Counted from the first letter of the stretch, positions 7,969-16,230 are shown. The stretch is DNA of 17,984 nucleotides from an uncultured Clostridium sp. (GCA_900541315.1 UQJF01000054.1:1-17984); one strand, 5' to 3'. Made by a program: numbers and translations. The notes: generated by a model not told the origin, from the sequence alone.

Positions 7969-9265
7969 ACAGAGAAATGAGTGTATAGATTATTTTAAAA
8001 AGTGCCCTGTATGGAAACGTGTGTTTACTGGTTTCAGGGATAAATATTTATCTTATGGGCGTTTTGCCGGGAAGATTGTTATAAAAAAGCTTTCAGCTGA
8101 AGAAATTGAAGAGCTGGAAGGATTTTTCGGACAGAATTTTCATGGTCAAAGAAGTGTTACCATATCAGCGGAGAAATTTGCAAAAGCTCTGGCAGACAGC
8201 AGGTTTAAAGAAATACAGCCACTGGAGATCCTTACGGGGTATTTTGGAATGCCTTTGTATGCAAAGGTGGAAATAAAGGAAATGCATGAGCAGAAGATCA
8301 CGGAGATTGAAGGTGAATTTAAGAAGATCTTTGAGTTTACTCCGGCGTATTACCAGCTTGAAAAATTTAAGACTCTTATACGGAATAAGAGAAATGATCC
8401 TATGCAGCAGGATATGGATGATGTGTGCAGATCCATGGATTTTGCAGAGTGGAAACGCTGGCTGTGGCTTTGTGCAAAAATATATAATGAACTTCCGTAT
8501 CGTTATGATAAGGAAATGTATCTGGCTTTTTTTGCTGCCAAAATAACTGGAAATCCTCATGCCTTTGATGCAGAAACTTCAGAGGGAAAAATCTTGTATC
8601 AGATCATAGAAATAGACCTGGAGTCAAGAAATCAACAGATAGAAGATTCAAAGCTGTTTCCAGCTTATAAAAAACAGAAAAGCTATCTGTTGGCAGGAAT
8701 ACTGATCAATGATATTTCCAATTATGCTATGCTTTATCATGTGCAGGCTTTAAAAAAAGATGGAACATTACATGGAGGAATTGAAGGATTTTTTCGGGAA
8801 AAGGATATACTCCAGCTTTCGCTAAATGTAATAGCCAGGCTAAGTCAGATCCGGTGCAGGGACAATGAGATCTATATTGTAGAAAATCCTTCTGTATTTG
8901 CAATGATATGTGAAGAAAAGTCATGTATGTGCATGAATGGCCAGCCGAGGCTGTCCTGTCTTATGGTACTTGAATTATTGGCAAGATCAGGAACTCATGT
9001 GTTTTATTCTGGTGATCTCGATCCGGAAGGAATGCTGATCGCTCAGAAGCTTTCCAGGTTTTATCCGGGAAGATTTACTTATTGGCATATGGCAGAGGAA
9101 GATTATAAGGTCTGCCAGTCGCAGGAGATACTTTCAGAGAGAAGGCTGAAAATGCTGGAAAAAATCACAGACGAACGATTATTGCCGGTAGTAAATAATA
9201 TGGTCAGGTGCAGGAAAGCCGGGTATCAGGAAAATCTGCATTGGTGTAGTCTGGATATGCAGTAA
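7949..9265 (+). CDS. jetD: Wadjet nuclease JetD (DUF2220, toprim/topo VI-like)
   Basis: A 438-residue protein, the nuclease of the Wadjet complex. The C-terminal half carries a toprim-type active site: IVENPSVF with E312, then FYSGDLDPEG with D356 and D358, the acidic trio expected to bind metal for DNA cleavage. The N-terminal half (residues 1-200, many Lys and aromatic residues, CPVWKRVFTGFRDKYLSYGRF) would be the arm that docks on the DNA or the motor. The start is TTG at 7949, overlapping jetC by 20 bases with a G-rich stretch upstream; the next in-frame ATG lies about 100 residues in, too late for a whole protein. The gene ends directly before a strong hairpin terminator, which closes the operon. 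Catalytic residues are intact, so the system looks functional. Confidence 0.93.
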   Translation: MKHQKVEQRNECIDYFKKCPVWKRVFTGFRDKYLSYGRFAGKIVIKKLSAEEIEELEGFFGQNFHGQRSVTISAEKFAKALADSRFKEIQPLEILTGYFGMPLYAKVEIKEMHEQKITEIEGEFKKIFEFTPAYYQLEKFKTLIRNKRNDPMQQDMDDVCRSMDFAEWKRWLWLCAKIYNELPYRYDKEMYLAFFAAKITGNPHAFDAETSEGKILYQIIEIDLESRNQQIEDSKLFPAYKKQKSYLLAGILINDISNYAMLYHVQALKKDGTLHGGIEGFFREKDILQLSLNVIARLSQIRCRDNEIYIVENPSVFAMICEEKSCMCMNGQPRLSCLMVLELLARSGTHVFYSGDLDPEGMLIAQKLSRFYPGRFTYWHMAEEDYKVCQSQEILSERRLKMLEKITDERLLPVVNNMVRCRKAGYQENLHWCSLDMQ

Positions 9266-9271
9266 TAAAAA

Positions 9272-9313
9272 GGTCCGGGAATTTTGTGGATACAGAATTC
9301 CCGGATCTTTTTT
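9272..9313. terminator. Bidirectional terminator between jetD and brnQ
   Basis: GGTCCGGGAATT (9272-9283) and AATTCCCGGATC (9296-9307) form a 12-pair stem with one G-U pair, followed by six T (9308-9313) on the plus strand. The run of five A before the stem (9267-9271) gives a T-tract on the minus strand, so it can end both the jet operon and brnQ. It touches the brnQ stop codon. Confidence 0.93.
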
Positions 9314-10679
9314 AATAGTAAAGCGCCTGCACTCTTTTTCTGCTTTTCTTAAAACTAAGCCCGATGATAAGTCCTAACATTGCCGGTATGATCCAGCCAA
9401 GATTCAGATTAAAGAAAGGAAGGAAATTTTCTGCAAATCCCACTGCTTTATCCAGATGGAACAGGAGCTGTATCTGTTCTGGCAGTGTTTTAAAGAAGTC
9501 GAACAGAGATGCTGCCCAGGTGAAGACTGTTACCCATGCATATACTTTTTGGTCATGATGAAAATATTTTCCGAACAATGCCAGAAGCACCAGGGAAATG
9601 GCTGGTGGATAGATCAGCATCAGAACCGGTATAGAGTAGCGGATAATGGTGGAAAGTCCCATGTTGGACACAATAAAGGAAAACAGTGTAAAGATCATTG
9701 CCCAGGTCCGGTAGGACAGTTTATCCGGGAACATCTGTACAAAAGTTTCAGCGCAGCTGGTTACCAGCCCTATAGAGGTTTTTAAGCAGGCAAAGGTAAT
9801 GGTAACTGCCAGGATCACAAGACCGGCTCTGCCAAGGTAGTGGCTGGAGAGCTGGGATAACGCGATGCCGCCATTTTCGGAAACTGCAAACAGTCCCAGA
9901 GATTGTGCACCCATGAGGATAGTCAGGATATAAATAAAAGCCATTAAAATACCAGCGAGAATACCAGAGTGGAGAACTTCACCAGCAACAGCTGTATCAT
10001 CGGTAACACCCATCTGCCGGATCACATTTACAACAACGATGCCAAAAGCAAGACCTGCAATGGCATCCATGGTGCCGTAGCCTTCCGATAAGGCGTGGAA
10101 CATGGCTCCTGTTTCATAAGCAGCGTCTGGCTGTGCTTCCCATACGGCGATGCTGGGATGAAGCAATGCAAAGAGGATCAGGATCGCCAGAAAGAATAAA
10201 AACAGCGGATTGATCACTTTGCCGATCCATAGTGTGATATTTCCCGGTTTTAAAGAGAAAAACAATACCAGGGTGAAAAAGATCACTGAAAAAATAAGGA
10301 GTGCTGTCTTTTCTGAAATCTGGTTTACAAGGAGTGGTTCAATGCCTGTGGTAAAAGATGTAGTGGCACATCTTGGAATAGCAAAGCAGGGACCTATGGT
10401 CAGATACAGCAGACAGGTGAAAAAGTAGCTATAGTGTTTTCCAATCCTGGCAGACAGTGCCTTTAAACCGTCAGAGTGTGTATTACCGATGGCAGCAACT
10501 CCCAAAATGGGGATACCTACTGCAGTAATGATAAAACCGGTCATGGCCGGGATCAGGTTTCTTCCTGCAAGCTGTCCAAGGTGTACCGGGAAGATCAGAT
10601 TTCCGGCACCAAAGAACATGCCGAAAAGTGTGGCAGCTACCAGAAGGCGCTGATGGAGTGAAAGTTTCTTTTTATTCAT
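9312..10679 (-). CDS. brnQ: Branched-chain amino acid transporter BrnQ (LIVCS family)
   Basis: A 455-residue membrane protein with about twelve hydrophobic spans. The N terminus (LFGMFFGAGNLIFPVHLGQLAG) is the hallmark of BrnQ-type sodium-coupled leucine/isoleucine/valine carriers. The family's first loop motif is followed by GFIITAVGIPILGVAAIG and later by GLAFGIVVVNVIRQMGV. Length matches the usual 430-460. The ATG at 10679 has AGAGGTGA about ten bases upstream. It is transcribed away from a LysR-type gene, with 172 bases between them, a common layout for a regulator and its target. The stop codon lies within the T-tract of the shared terminator. Which of Leu, Ile and Val is preferred cannot be read from the sequence. 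Confidence 0.95.
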   Translation of the reverse strand: MNKKKLSLHQRLLVAATLFGMFFGAGNLIFPVHLGQLAGRNLIPAMTGFIITAVGIPILGVAAIGNTHSDGLKALSARIGKHYSYFFTCLLYLTIGPCFAIPRCATTSFTTGIEPLLVNQISEKTALLIFSVIFFTLVLFFSLKPGNITLWIGKVINPLFLFFLAILILFALLHPSIAVWEAQPDAAYETGAMFHALSEGYGTMDAIAGLAFGIVVVNVIRQMGVTDDTAVAGEVLHSGILAGILMAFIYILTILMGAQSLGLFAVSENGGIALSQLSSHYLGRAGLVILAVTITFACLKTSIGLVTSCAETFVQMFPDKLSYRTWAMIFTLFSFIVSNMGLSTIIRYSIPVLMLIYPPAISLVLLALFGKYFHHDQKVYAWVTVFTWAASLFDFFKTLPEQIQLLFHLDKAVGFAENFLPFFNLNLGWIIPAMLGLIIGLSFKKSRKRVQALYY

Positions 10680-10705
10680 AATTACGGATCACCTCTTATA
10701 ATCTT

Positions 10706-10785
10706 ATGTAATACAATTGTACGGCTCACCTTGCAGTTTGTGAAATCCATATTTATAATAGAACTATGACAAAATGTAATACATT
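10706..10785. repeat. Paired ATGTAATACA motif, candidate operator between brnQ and lysR
   Basis: ATGTAATACA occurs at 10706-10715 and 10774-10783, 68 bases apart. The second copy is the core of a perfect 13-base palindrome, AATGTAATACATT (10773-10785). The pair brackets the probable lysR promoter and lies upstream of brnQ, as expected for sites of a LysR-type protein. Binding is inference. Confidence 0.4.
10731..10759 (+). promoter_or_regulatory. Probable promoter of the lysR-type gene
   Basis: TTGCAG (10731-10736), 17 bases, then a perfect TATAAT (10754-10759). Transcription would start near 10766, about 85 bases before the gene. It lies between the two ATGTAATACA copies, which suggests self-control by the regulator. 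Confidence 0.6.
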
Positions 10786-10851
10786 AGTATGCAGGGCAAT
10801 ATAGAGTAGTGCAGACCAATATAAATCAGTGAAGGGAAAAATAATAATAAA

Positions 10852-11745
10852 ATGGATGCAAAGAAACTGGAAATATTAATGACAGCAGTGGATCTTGGAA
10901 GTTTTTCAAAGGCCTCTGAGGTAGTAGGTTATACCCAGTCCGGCCTTACCCATCTGGTAAACAGCTTAGAACGGGAGATTGGTTTTCCCCTTATTATGAG
11001 GAGTCATAATGGGGTTTCCCTCACAGAACAGGGAAAAGAGCTGGTGCCGGATATCAGACAGTTCCTTCAGGCAAATGCCAGTCTGGAAAACCGCATTCAG
11101 GCTATGGCAAAGCAGCAGGGAGAGACCATACGCATTGCTGCCTATGCAAGTATGGCAATGTTCTGGCTGCCTGAGATTTTATACCGTTTCCGGAGAATCT
11201 GCCCTAAGGTAGATGTAGACCTGCGTATGGTGGACCATGCATTGGAGCCTTTTGAACTGCTTCAGGAAGGGAAAACAGATGTGATCTTTGCCAGCAGGCA
11301 AAGCAGTGAAAGCTGTGAATGGATGCCCCTTTATGATGAATTACTGTATGCTATTCTGCCAAAAAATTATCCGTTAAATGGACGTACCCTGTTTCCGTTA
11401 AAAGAATTTGAAGGAAAAGACTTTCTTATGCCCTATGGCCGTTTTGATATTGACGTTCATGCCGCTTTTGGAAAAGCGGGAGTTAAAGCGAATGAACAGA
11501 CAGTTTATGTAGATGATGAAACAGTGATCCGCATGGTGGGGAAGGGACTTGGTATCTCTATGATGTCAGAATTTATGATCCGGGGAAATACAGATGATGT
11601 GCAATGTATTCCTGTGACACCGGAATGTATCCGGGAACTGGGGATGGGAATGAAAAAAGGGGAAGAGCCTTCAGATAGCGTGAAAAAGTTAAAAGAATGC
11701 GTATTAGAGTATGTGGGAGAATTGAAGAAACGAAAAAAGCCTTGA
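10852..11745 (+). CDS. LysR-family transcriptional regulator, probably of brnQ
   Basis: A 297-residue regulator. Residues 1-60 form the winged helix-turn-helix: LEILMTAVDLGSFSKASEVV, then YTQSGLTHLVNSLEREIGFPLI and a wing ending LTEQGKEL. The rest (about 88-290) is the periplasmic-binding-like effector domain, starting GETIRIAAYASMAMFWLPEIL. Length is normal for the family. It diverges from brnQ, so control of branched-chain amino acid uptake is the natural guess, but the effector is unknown. AAGGGA lies 14 bases before the ATG, rather far, so translation may be weak. The last codons overlap the -35 box of the pheST promoter, and there is no terminator between them, so lysR transcripts may run into the T-box leader. 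Confidence 0.9.
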   Translation: MDAKKLEILMTAVDLGSFSKASEVVGYTQSGLTHLVNSLEREIGFPLIMRSHNGVSLTEQGKELVPDIRQFLQANASLENRIQAMAKQQGETIRIAAYASMAMFWLPEILYRFRRICPKVDVDLRMVDHALEPFELLQEGKTDVIFASRQSSESCEWMPLYDELLYAILPKNYPLNGRTLFPLKEFEGKDFLMPYGRFDIDVHAAFGKAGVKANEQTVYVDDETVIRMVGKGLGISMMSEFMIRGNTDDVQCIPVTPECIRELGMGMKKGEEPSDSVKKLKECVLEYVGELKKRKKP

Positions 11746-11770
11746 CTTTTTTGGGCAAAATGACTAAAAT
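11742..11770 (+). promoter_or_regulatory. pheST promoter overlapping the lysR stop codon
   Basis: TTGACT (11742-11747), 17 bases, then TAAAAT (11765-11770). The TGA of lysR (11743-11745) lies inside the -35 box. Transcription would start near 11777, just ahead of the T-box leader. Confidence 0.75.
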
Positions 11771-11776
11771 GATTTA

Positions 11777-12084
11777 CAGACTATGGATGTCCGAGCAGGA
11801 CAGACATACCTGAATCATAAATGAGATCAAAAGCGAAGATCGTGTTTTTAAGATACTGTTTTCGGCCAGAGAGAAAAGGTCATCGGCTGTGAGCCTTTTT
11901 CCGTTCAGACAGATATCCGAATTTCCCACGGGAGCTGCATTGCTGAAGGGTACAGTAGGCATTGCCGTATAGTATACGTTACATACTGGAAAGTGTCTGC
12001 AAATGGGAAAGTCTGTTTGCGGGAAACTGGGTGGTACCACGGTGAATTATCGTCCCTCTGCATGTAAATGCAGGGGGATTTTTT
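11777..12084 (+). promoter_or_regulatory. T-box leader sensing uncharged tRNA-Phe
   Basis: The T-box core CTGGGTGGTACCACGG (12027-12042) is nearly consensus, and its TGGT would pair with the ACCA end of tRNA-Phe. Upstream, stem I shows the GA-rich AGAGAG (11868-11873), the distal arm AAAAGG/CCTTTT (11874-11879/11894-11899) with GCTGTGAGCC, and a returning strand containing GAATTTCCCAC. TTC at 11923-11925 is the likely specifier codon, Phe, which agrees with the genes downstream. When tRNA-Phe is uncharged the antiterminator forms and pheST is read; otherwise the terminator at 12054-12084 stops transcription. The specifier position is inferred from context rather than from a full fold. Confidence 0.93.
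12054..12084 (+). terminator. T-box attenuator terminator
   Basis: CCCTCTGCAT (12054-12063) and ATGCAGGGGG (12068-12077) form a ten-pair stem with loop GTAA, followed by six T (12079-12084). The left arm follows the T-box core, as needed for the mutually exclusive antiterminator. Confidence 0.93.
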
Positions 12085-12094
12085 GTACGTGCAG

Positions 12095-12181
12095 AAAAAA
12101 CAAGCGGCATCAATGGCAGCATTTGTTTTTTTAAAACCATTAACGAACATATTAATAAACAACCCGCCTGCGTAAGCAGGC
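12095..12181 (+). other. Post-attenuator leader with two further hairpins
   Basis: Between the attenuator and pheS, AAAAAACAA (12095-12103) can pair with TTGTTTTTT (12123-12131), and GCCTGC/GCAGGC (12166-12171/12176-12181) forms a perfect six-pair stem closed by a GTAA tetraloop. The first looks like a weak terminator, the second like an RNA-stabilising or processing element. Functions are unknown. Confidence 0.3.
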
Positions 12182-12257
12182 AGCAGAGTGGGGAGCACGA
12201 GGCTGTGAGTGGAGCTGTGGGGAAAACACCAATAAAGACAGGTAAAGGAGAGAAATC

Positions 12258-13301
12258 ATGCAGGATTTAAAAGAACTGAATGAAGTGATCGCTGGGATCA
12301 AAGATGAGATCTGCAAAGGTGCAGAAACTCTCACTACTTCCAGAGGTGTTTATGAATTCAAGAAAACCTTTTTAGACAACAAGCAGGGCCGGATCGGTCT
12401 TTTGATGAAGGAGATGCGCAATGTACCGAACAATCAGAAGGCAGAGTTTGGTAAGACCATTAACGGTGCAAAAGAATGGGCAAACCAGTTTTTTGATGAA
12501 CTGGATCAGAAATTGAAGGAAAAAGAGCAGCAGCAGCGTTATGAATCTGAAAAGATTGATATTTCTATGCCTCCAAAGAAGATTCGTTACGGAAATCTTC
12601 ATCCGGTAACGACTGTCCGCAATCAGCTGACTGATATCTTCGCATCTATGGGATTTGAGGTATACGAAGGAACTGAGATCGAGACAGACTATTATAACTT
12701 CACTGCTTTAAATACACCAAAGGATCATCCGGCCCGTGATATGCAGGATACCTTCTATCTGTCCCCTGAGTTTTTACTGCGTACCCAGACATCTGCAGGA
12801 CAGGTTCATGTAATGGAAGCAAAGAAACCACCGATCAAGGTTGTTTCGCCAGGTAAAGTATTCCGTTCTGATGATGATGCTACCCACTCACCAATGTTCA
12901 GCCAGATGGAAGGCCTTGTAGTAGATGAAGGTATTACTTTATGTGACTTAAAGGGAATGCTGGATATGTTTGTCCAGAGGATTTTCGGTGAATCTACAAG
13001 GACCAGGCTCCGTCCTTCCTATTTCCCATTTACAGAGCCATCTGTAGAGGTAGATGTAAGCTGCTTCCAGTGTGGAGGTAAAGGCTGCAGACTGTGCAAG
13101 GGAACAGGCTGGATCGAGGTTTTGGGCGCAGGTGTAGTAAATAAGAAGGTACTCGAAAACTGCGGCATCGACTCTGAGAAATACAGCGGTTTTGCTTTTG
13201 GACTTGGTCTGGAGCGTATCGCAATGTTAAAATACGGCATCAACAACATTAAGATGCTGTTTGAGTCTGATCTGCGTGTGTTAGATCAGATCGATGATTA
13301 A
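12258..13301 (+). CDS. pheS: Phenylalanyl-tRNA synthetase alpha subunit
   Basis: A 347-residue catalytic subunit of the alpha2-beta2 enzyme that charges tRNA-Phe in the cytoplasm. The N-terminal helical arm (residues 1-95, with KEKEQQQR) binds tRNA. Class II motif 2 is [18 protein letters not shown] (about 201-218), and motif 3 is [17 protein letters not shown] (311-327). Residues 269-280 hold a Cys4 set, C-X2-C-X4-C-X2-C (C269, C272, C277, C280), a zinc-ribbon-like insert found in many Bacillota PheS but not in E. coli. The ATG at 12258 follows AAAGGAGAG at normal spacing. It is followed 30 bases later by pheT and controlled by the T-box. Confidence 0.98.
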   Translation: MQDLKELNEVIAGIKDEICKGAETLTTSRGVYEFKKTFLDNKQGRIGLLMKEMRNVPNNQKAEFGKTINGAKEWANQFFDELDQKLKEKEQQQRYESEKIDISMPPKKIRYGNLHPVTTVRNQLTDIFASMGFEVYEGTEIETDYYNFTALNTPKDHPARDMQDTFYLSPEFLLRTQTSAGQVHVMEAKKPPIKVVSPGKVFRSDDDATHSPMFSQMEGLVVDEGITLCDLKGMLDMFVQRIFGESTRTRLRPSYFPFTEPSVEVDVSCFQCGGKGCRLCKGTGWIEVLGAGVVNKKVLENCGIDSEKYSGFAFGLGLERIAMLKYGINNIKMLFESDLRVLDQIDD

Positions 13302-13331
13302 ATAGGTTCGATCAGGACAGGAGGATTAGAA

Positions 13332-15752
13332 ATGCTTGTACCGTTAAGCTGGTTAAATGATTATGTAGATATTAATGTTTCCGCAGACGAATTAGAGAAA
13401 AAGCTGTTTGACTGTGGATTTGAAGTAGAAGAAAAATGGCAGGTAGGAAAGGATATCAGCGGTATTGTAGTTGGTTATGTTGAGTCCTGTGAGCCGATTC
13501 CTGAGACTCACCTTCATGTATGCCAGGTCAATGTAGGCGGACCAGAATTATTACAGATCTGCTGTGGTGCAGATAATGTAAAAGCAGGTGGAAAGTTCCC
13601 TGTAGCAATGATCGGTGCCCAGGTTTATGCAACTGCAAAAGACCATGTTACGATCGAAGGTGTAGTTACGATCAAAAAGGGCAAATTAAGAGGCTATGAG
13701 TCCTATGGTATGCTGTGTTCCGGAACAGAGCTTGGTTTAAATGAAGACCTGTATCCAGGCGCTGGTTATAACGGACTTCTGGTACTGCCAGAGGATGCAG
13801 AAATAGGTTCAGATGTAAAAGAGATCACTGGTTTAAATGACTGGATCTTTGATGTTTCCATTACTGCAAACCGTCCAGACTGCCAGAGTATCTTTGGTCT
13901 TGCAAGAGAAGTAGCAGCAGCTTTGGGACAGCCATTAAAGATGCCTGCTTTAGACTATACTGAGACAGAAGTAGAAAAACCAGGCTTTGATGTAACTGTA
14001 GAAGCACCAGATCTGTGCCCCCGTTATATTGCCCACTATGTATATGATGTAAAACTGGCGCAGTCTCCGGCATGGATGAGAAGACGTCTGGCTCTGGTTG
14101 GAAATAACTCTATTTCCAATATCGTAGATATCACCAACTACATTATGCGTGAGTTAGGACAGCCATTGCATGCATTTGACTGTGATTATCTGGAAGGCAA
14201 CGCTATCTGCGTAAGACGTGCAGCAGAAGGCGAAAAGATAGTTACTCTGGATGAGAAGGAATTTACCTTAAATACAAATAATCTGGTGATCTGTGATGGT
14301 AAAAAGCCAGTAGCACTTGCAGGTATTATGGGTGGTTTAAACTCTGAGATCCGCGATACCACTACGGAAGTAATGTTTGAGGCTGCTAAGTTTGCCCGTG
14401 ACAACATCCGCAAGAGTTCCCGCGCATTAGGACAGTCCTCTGATGCAAGTCAGAGATATGCAAAGGGTGTTGACGAGTATGCAACAGAAATGGCTATGAA
14501 GCGTGTACTGCACCTGGTAGAAGAGCTGGGAGCAGGAAAGGTTTCAAGAACTCACAAGAACGTAAATACAGGAAATTCCCTGGAGCCGAAAACTTTTAAG
14601 ACCAGCATTAAGAAGGTAAATGGTGTATTAGGTATCACTGTTCCGGATGAAGATATCCTTCGTATCCTGAAAGGTCTGGATTTTGATCCTGAGATCAAGG
14701 GCGATGAGCTGACTTTACATTTCCCTGCATATCGTGAAGATATGGAAGATTATCCGGATGTAGCAGAGGAAGTGATCCGTATGTACGGATATGATCATAT
14801 TAAGTCTACATTTCTTCCAACTGCCAAGGTGACTATCGGTGGAACTAATATCCGTCAGAAGACAATTTTAAAAGTAAAAAGAGCTCTTTGCAGTGTAGGC
14901 GCATTTGAAGGAATGCATTACTCCTTCTTTTCACCGGCTGATTTAGATGAAATGGAATTCCCAGAGGATGCAATGGAGCGTAAAGCAATCCGCATTATGA
15001 ATCCGATCAATGAGGATCTTTCACTGATGAGAACTACTTTGGCGCCTCAGATGATCCATGCAATGGGACGCAACCAGAAGAGAGGCATTTTTGAGGGACG
15101 TATTTTCGAGATCGGAAATGCATTTATTCCAAAGTCTCTTCCATTAACAGAGTATCCAAATGAGCGTGAGACTTTATGTATCGGTGCCTTTGGTAAGGAT
15201 GAGTCCTTCTACACTTTAAAGGGCATGGCAGAGACAGTAGCAGACGTGCTTCATCTTACTTTTACTTATGAAAGAACACAAAAGCCATTTCTGCATCCAT
15301 ACAGAACTGCCGCTATCCTTTGTGAAGGAGAAGTGATCGGTTATCTGGGACAGGTTAAATATGAGATCATGAAAGAAGAGGCAATGCGTGAAGATGCCTA
15401 CGTTCTGGAGATCAATATGCAGGCCCTGGAGAAATGGTATGGCAAGGCACCTGTATTTGAGCCGCTTCCAAAATTCGCAGAAGAAAAGCGTGATCTGGCA
15501 CTGGTAATGGATAAAGGTATTACCTGTGGACAGGTAGAAGAATGCATTTACCAGGCAAGCTCTTTTGTTAAAGACGTAACACTCTTTGATGTATATGAGG
15601 GCAAGCAGATTGCTGATGATAAGAAGTCTATGGCATTTACTGTACTGTTCACACCAAAGGAAGAAGAATTCCAGGCTGATACAGTAGACGGATATGTGAA
15701 GAAAATCTTAAAGCAGTTAAATAAGACTTATGGAATTGAGTTAAGAAGCTAA
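13332..15752 (+). CDS. pheT: Phenylalanyl-tRNA synthetase beta subunit
   Basis: An 806-residue partner of PheS. In order: MLVPLSWLNDYVDI at the N terminus; an OB-fold EMAP-like tRNA-binding domain (about 40-155, LLQICCGADNVKAGGKFPVA, GMLCSGTELGL); the B3/B4 editing region (SITANRPDCQSIFGLAREVA, IVDITNYIMRELGQPLHAFD); B5; a catalytic-like core; and the C-terminal anticodon-binding FDX-ACB domain (PKFAEEKRDLALVMDKGITC to the end). Length is normal. The start is fixed by AGGAGG right upstream. Codon use is highly biased (Ile almost only ATC/ATT), as for a well-expressed housekeeping gene. No strong T-tracted terminator follows directly. Confidence 0.98.
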   Translation: MLVPLSWLNDYVDINVSADELEKKLFDCGFEVEEKWQVGKDISGIVVGYVESCEPIPETHLHVCQVNVGGPELLQICCGADNVKAGGKFPVAMIGAQVYATAKDHVTIEGVVTIKKGKLRGYESYGMLCSGTELGLNEDLYPGAGYNGLLVLPEDAEIGSDVKEITGLNDWIFDVSITANRPDCQSIFGLAREVAAALGQPLKMPALDYTETEVEKPGFDVTVEAPDLCPRYIAHYVYDVKLAQSPAWMRRRLALVGNNSISNIVDITNYIMRELGQPLHAFDCDYLEGNAICVRRAAEGEKIVTLDEKEFTLNTNNLVICDGKKPVALAGIMGGLNSEIRDTTTEVMFEAAKFARDNIRKSSRALGQSSDASQRYAKGVDEYATEMAMKRVLHLVEELGAGKVSRTHKNVNTGNSLEPKTFKTSIKKVNGVLGITVPDEDILRILKGLDFDPEIKGDELTLHFPAYREDMEDYPDVAEEVIRMYGYDHIKSTFLPTAKVTIGGTNIRQKTILKVKRALCSVGAFEGMHYSFFSPADLDEMEFPEDAMERKAIRIMNPINEDLSLMRTTLAPQMIHAMGRNQKRGIFEGRIFEIGNAFIPKSLPLTEYPNERETLCIGAFGKDESFYTLKGMAETVADVLHLTFTYERTQKPFLHPYRTAAILCEGEVIGYLGQVKYEIMKEEAMREDAYVLEINMQALEKWYGKAPVFEPLPKFAEEKRDLALVMDKGITCGQVEECIYQASSFVKDVTLFDVYEGKQIADDKKSMAFTVLFTPKEEEFQADTVDGYVKKILKQLNKTYGIELRS

Positions 15753-15765
15753 ATGATAAGATGTT

Positions 15766-15830
15766 GGGGTAAGAAGGTATTTTAACCCCTCTGATACCGA
15801 ATTGCTACGTGCTTTGTGCTCTTGCAATTC
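15766..15830. repeat. Two inverted repeats after pheT
   Basis: GGGGT (15766-15770) and ACCCC (15785-15789) extend to an eight-of-nine-pair hairpin. Then GAATTGC (15799-15805) and GCAATTC (15824-15830) form a perfect seven-pair stem around an 18-base loop that contains GTGC twice. Neither has a following T-run, so they are not classic terminators. Folding at the transcript end or a dispersed intergenic repeat is possible. Confidence 0.35.
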
Positions 15831-15843
15831 AAAAATATTCGAT

Positions 15844-15875
15844 AAAAACGGGAATGTCTATTTGACGGCATTCCC
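15844..15875 (-). terminator. Terminator of the small minus-strand gene, overlapping its stop codon
   Basis: On the minus strand GGGAATG (15875-15869) pairs with CATTCCC (15856-15850), followed by GTTTTT (15849-15844). The TAG stop of the small gene (15860-15858) lies in the loop. On the plus strand the same hairpin is followed by ATTTTCATTTT and may help stop pheST read-through. Confidence 0.8.
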
Positions 15876-16181
15876 ATTTTCATTTTCATAGCCATAAGTA
15901 ACATAATCCATCATGGTGTCTGTCGTTTTTTCATTACGGATAAAACTCATAAGAATTTGATTGATCTTTTCAATACGGTCAGAGGGAAATATTTTGCCGG
16001 TCTCAGTATCAGAAAGCTCCTGGCGCATTTCAAATAAAGTATCTTTGCGTTCAGGACAGGAAAGCCCAAGGGCTTTTGCAACAGTTCCAATGGCACAGTA
16101 AGCTTCAATAGGAGAAGACATATGAGCTGGTGGATTGAAGCGTGCTTTAATATCCAGAGCCATTTTTATGATGTAAGACAA
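15858..16181 (-). CDS. Small protein of unknown function, 107 aa
   Basis: I do not recognise this family. The protein is soluble, with no signal peptide or membrane span, and largely helical in character (IEAYCAIGTVAKALGL, RIEKINQILMSFIRNEKTTD), with an acidic, Asn-rich tail. The best start is TTG at 16181, because AAGGAA lies just upstream on the minus strand; the in-frame ATG six codons later is too far from it. It is supported as a real gene by its own ribosome site, a terminator overlapping its stop, and its monocistronic position in an otherwise empty gap between pheT and the AI-2E-type gene, with which it diverges. Its function cannot be inferred from the neighbours. Confidence 0.75.
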   Translation of the reverse strand: MSYIIKMALDIKARFNPPAHMSSPIEAYCAIGTVAKALGLSCPERKDTLFEMRQELSDTETGKIFPSDRIEKINQILMSFIRNEKTTDTMMDYVTYGYENENGNAVK

Positions 16182-16230
16182 AAAAATTCCTTCTTTCTGT
16201 TAGATTAATATAAAGTACATGCGTATAACA

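Noticed and set aside
15766..15789. GGGGT/ACCCC hairpin as the pheST terminator
   Set aside because: No T-run follows the stem; the hairpin at 15850-15875 is a better stop, though mainly for the other strand.
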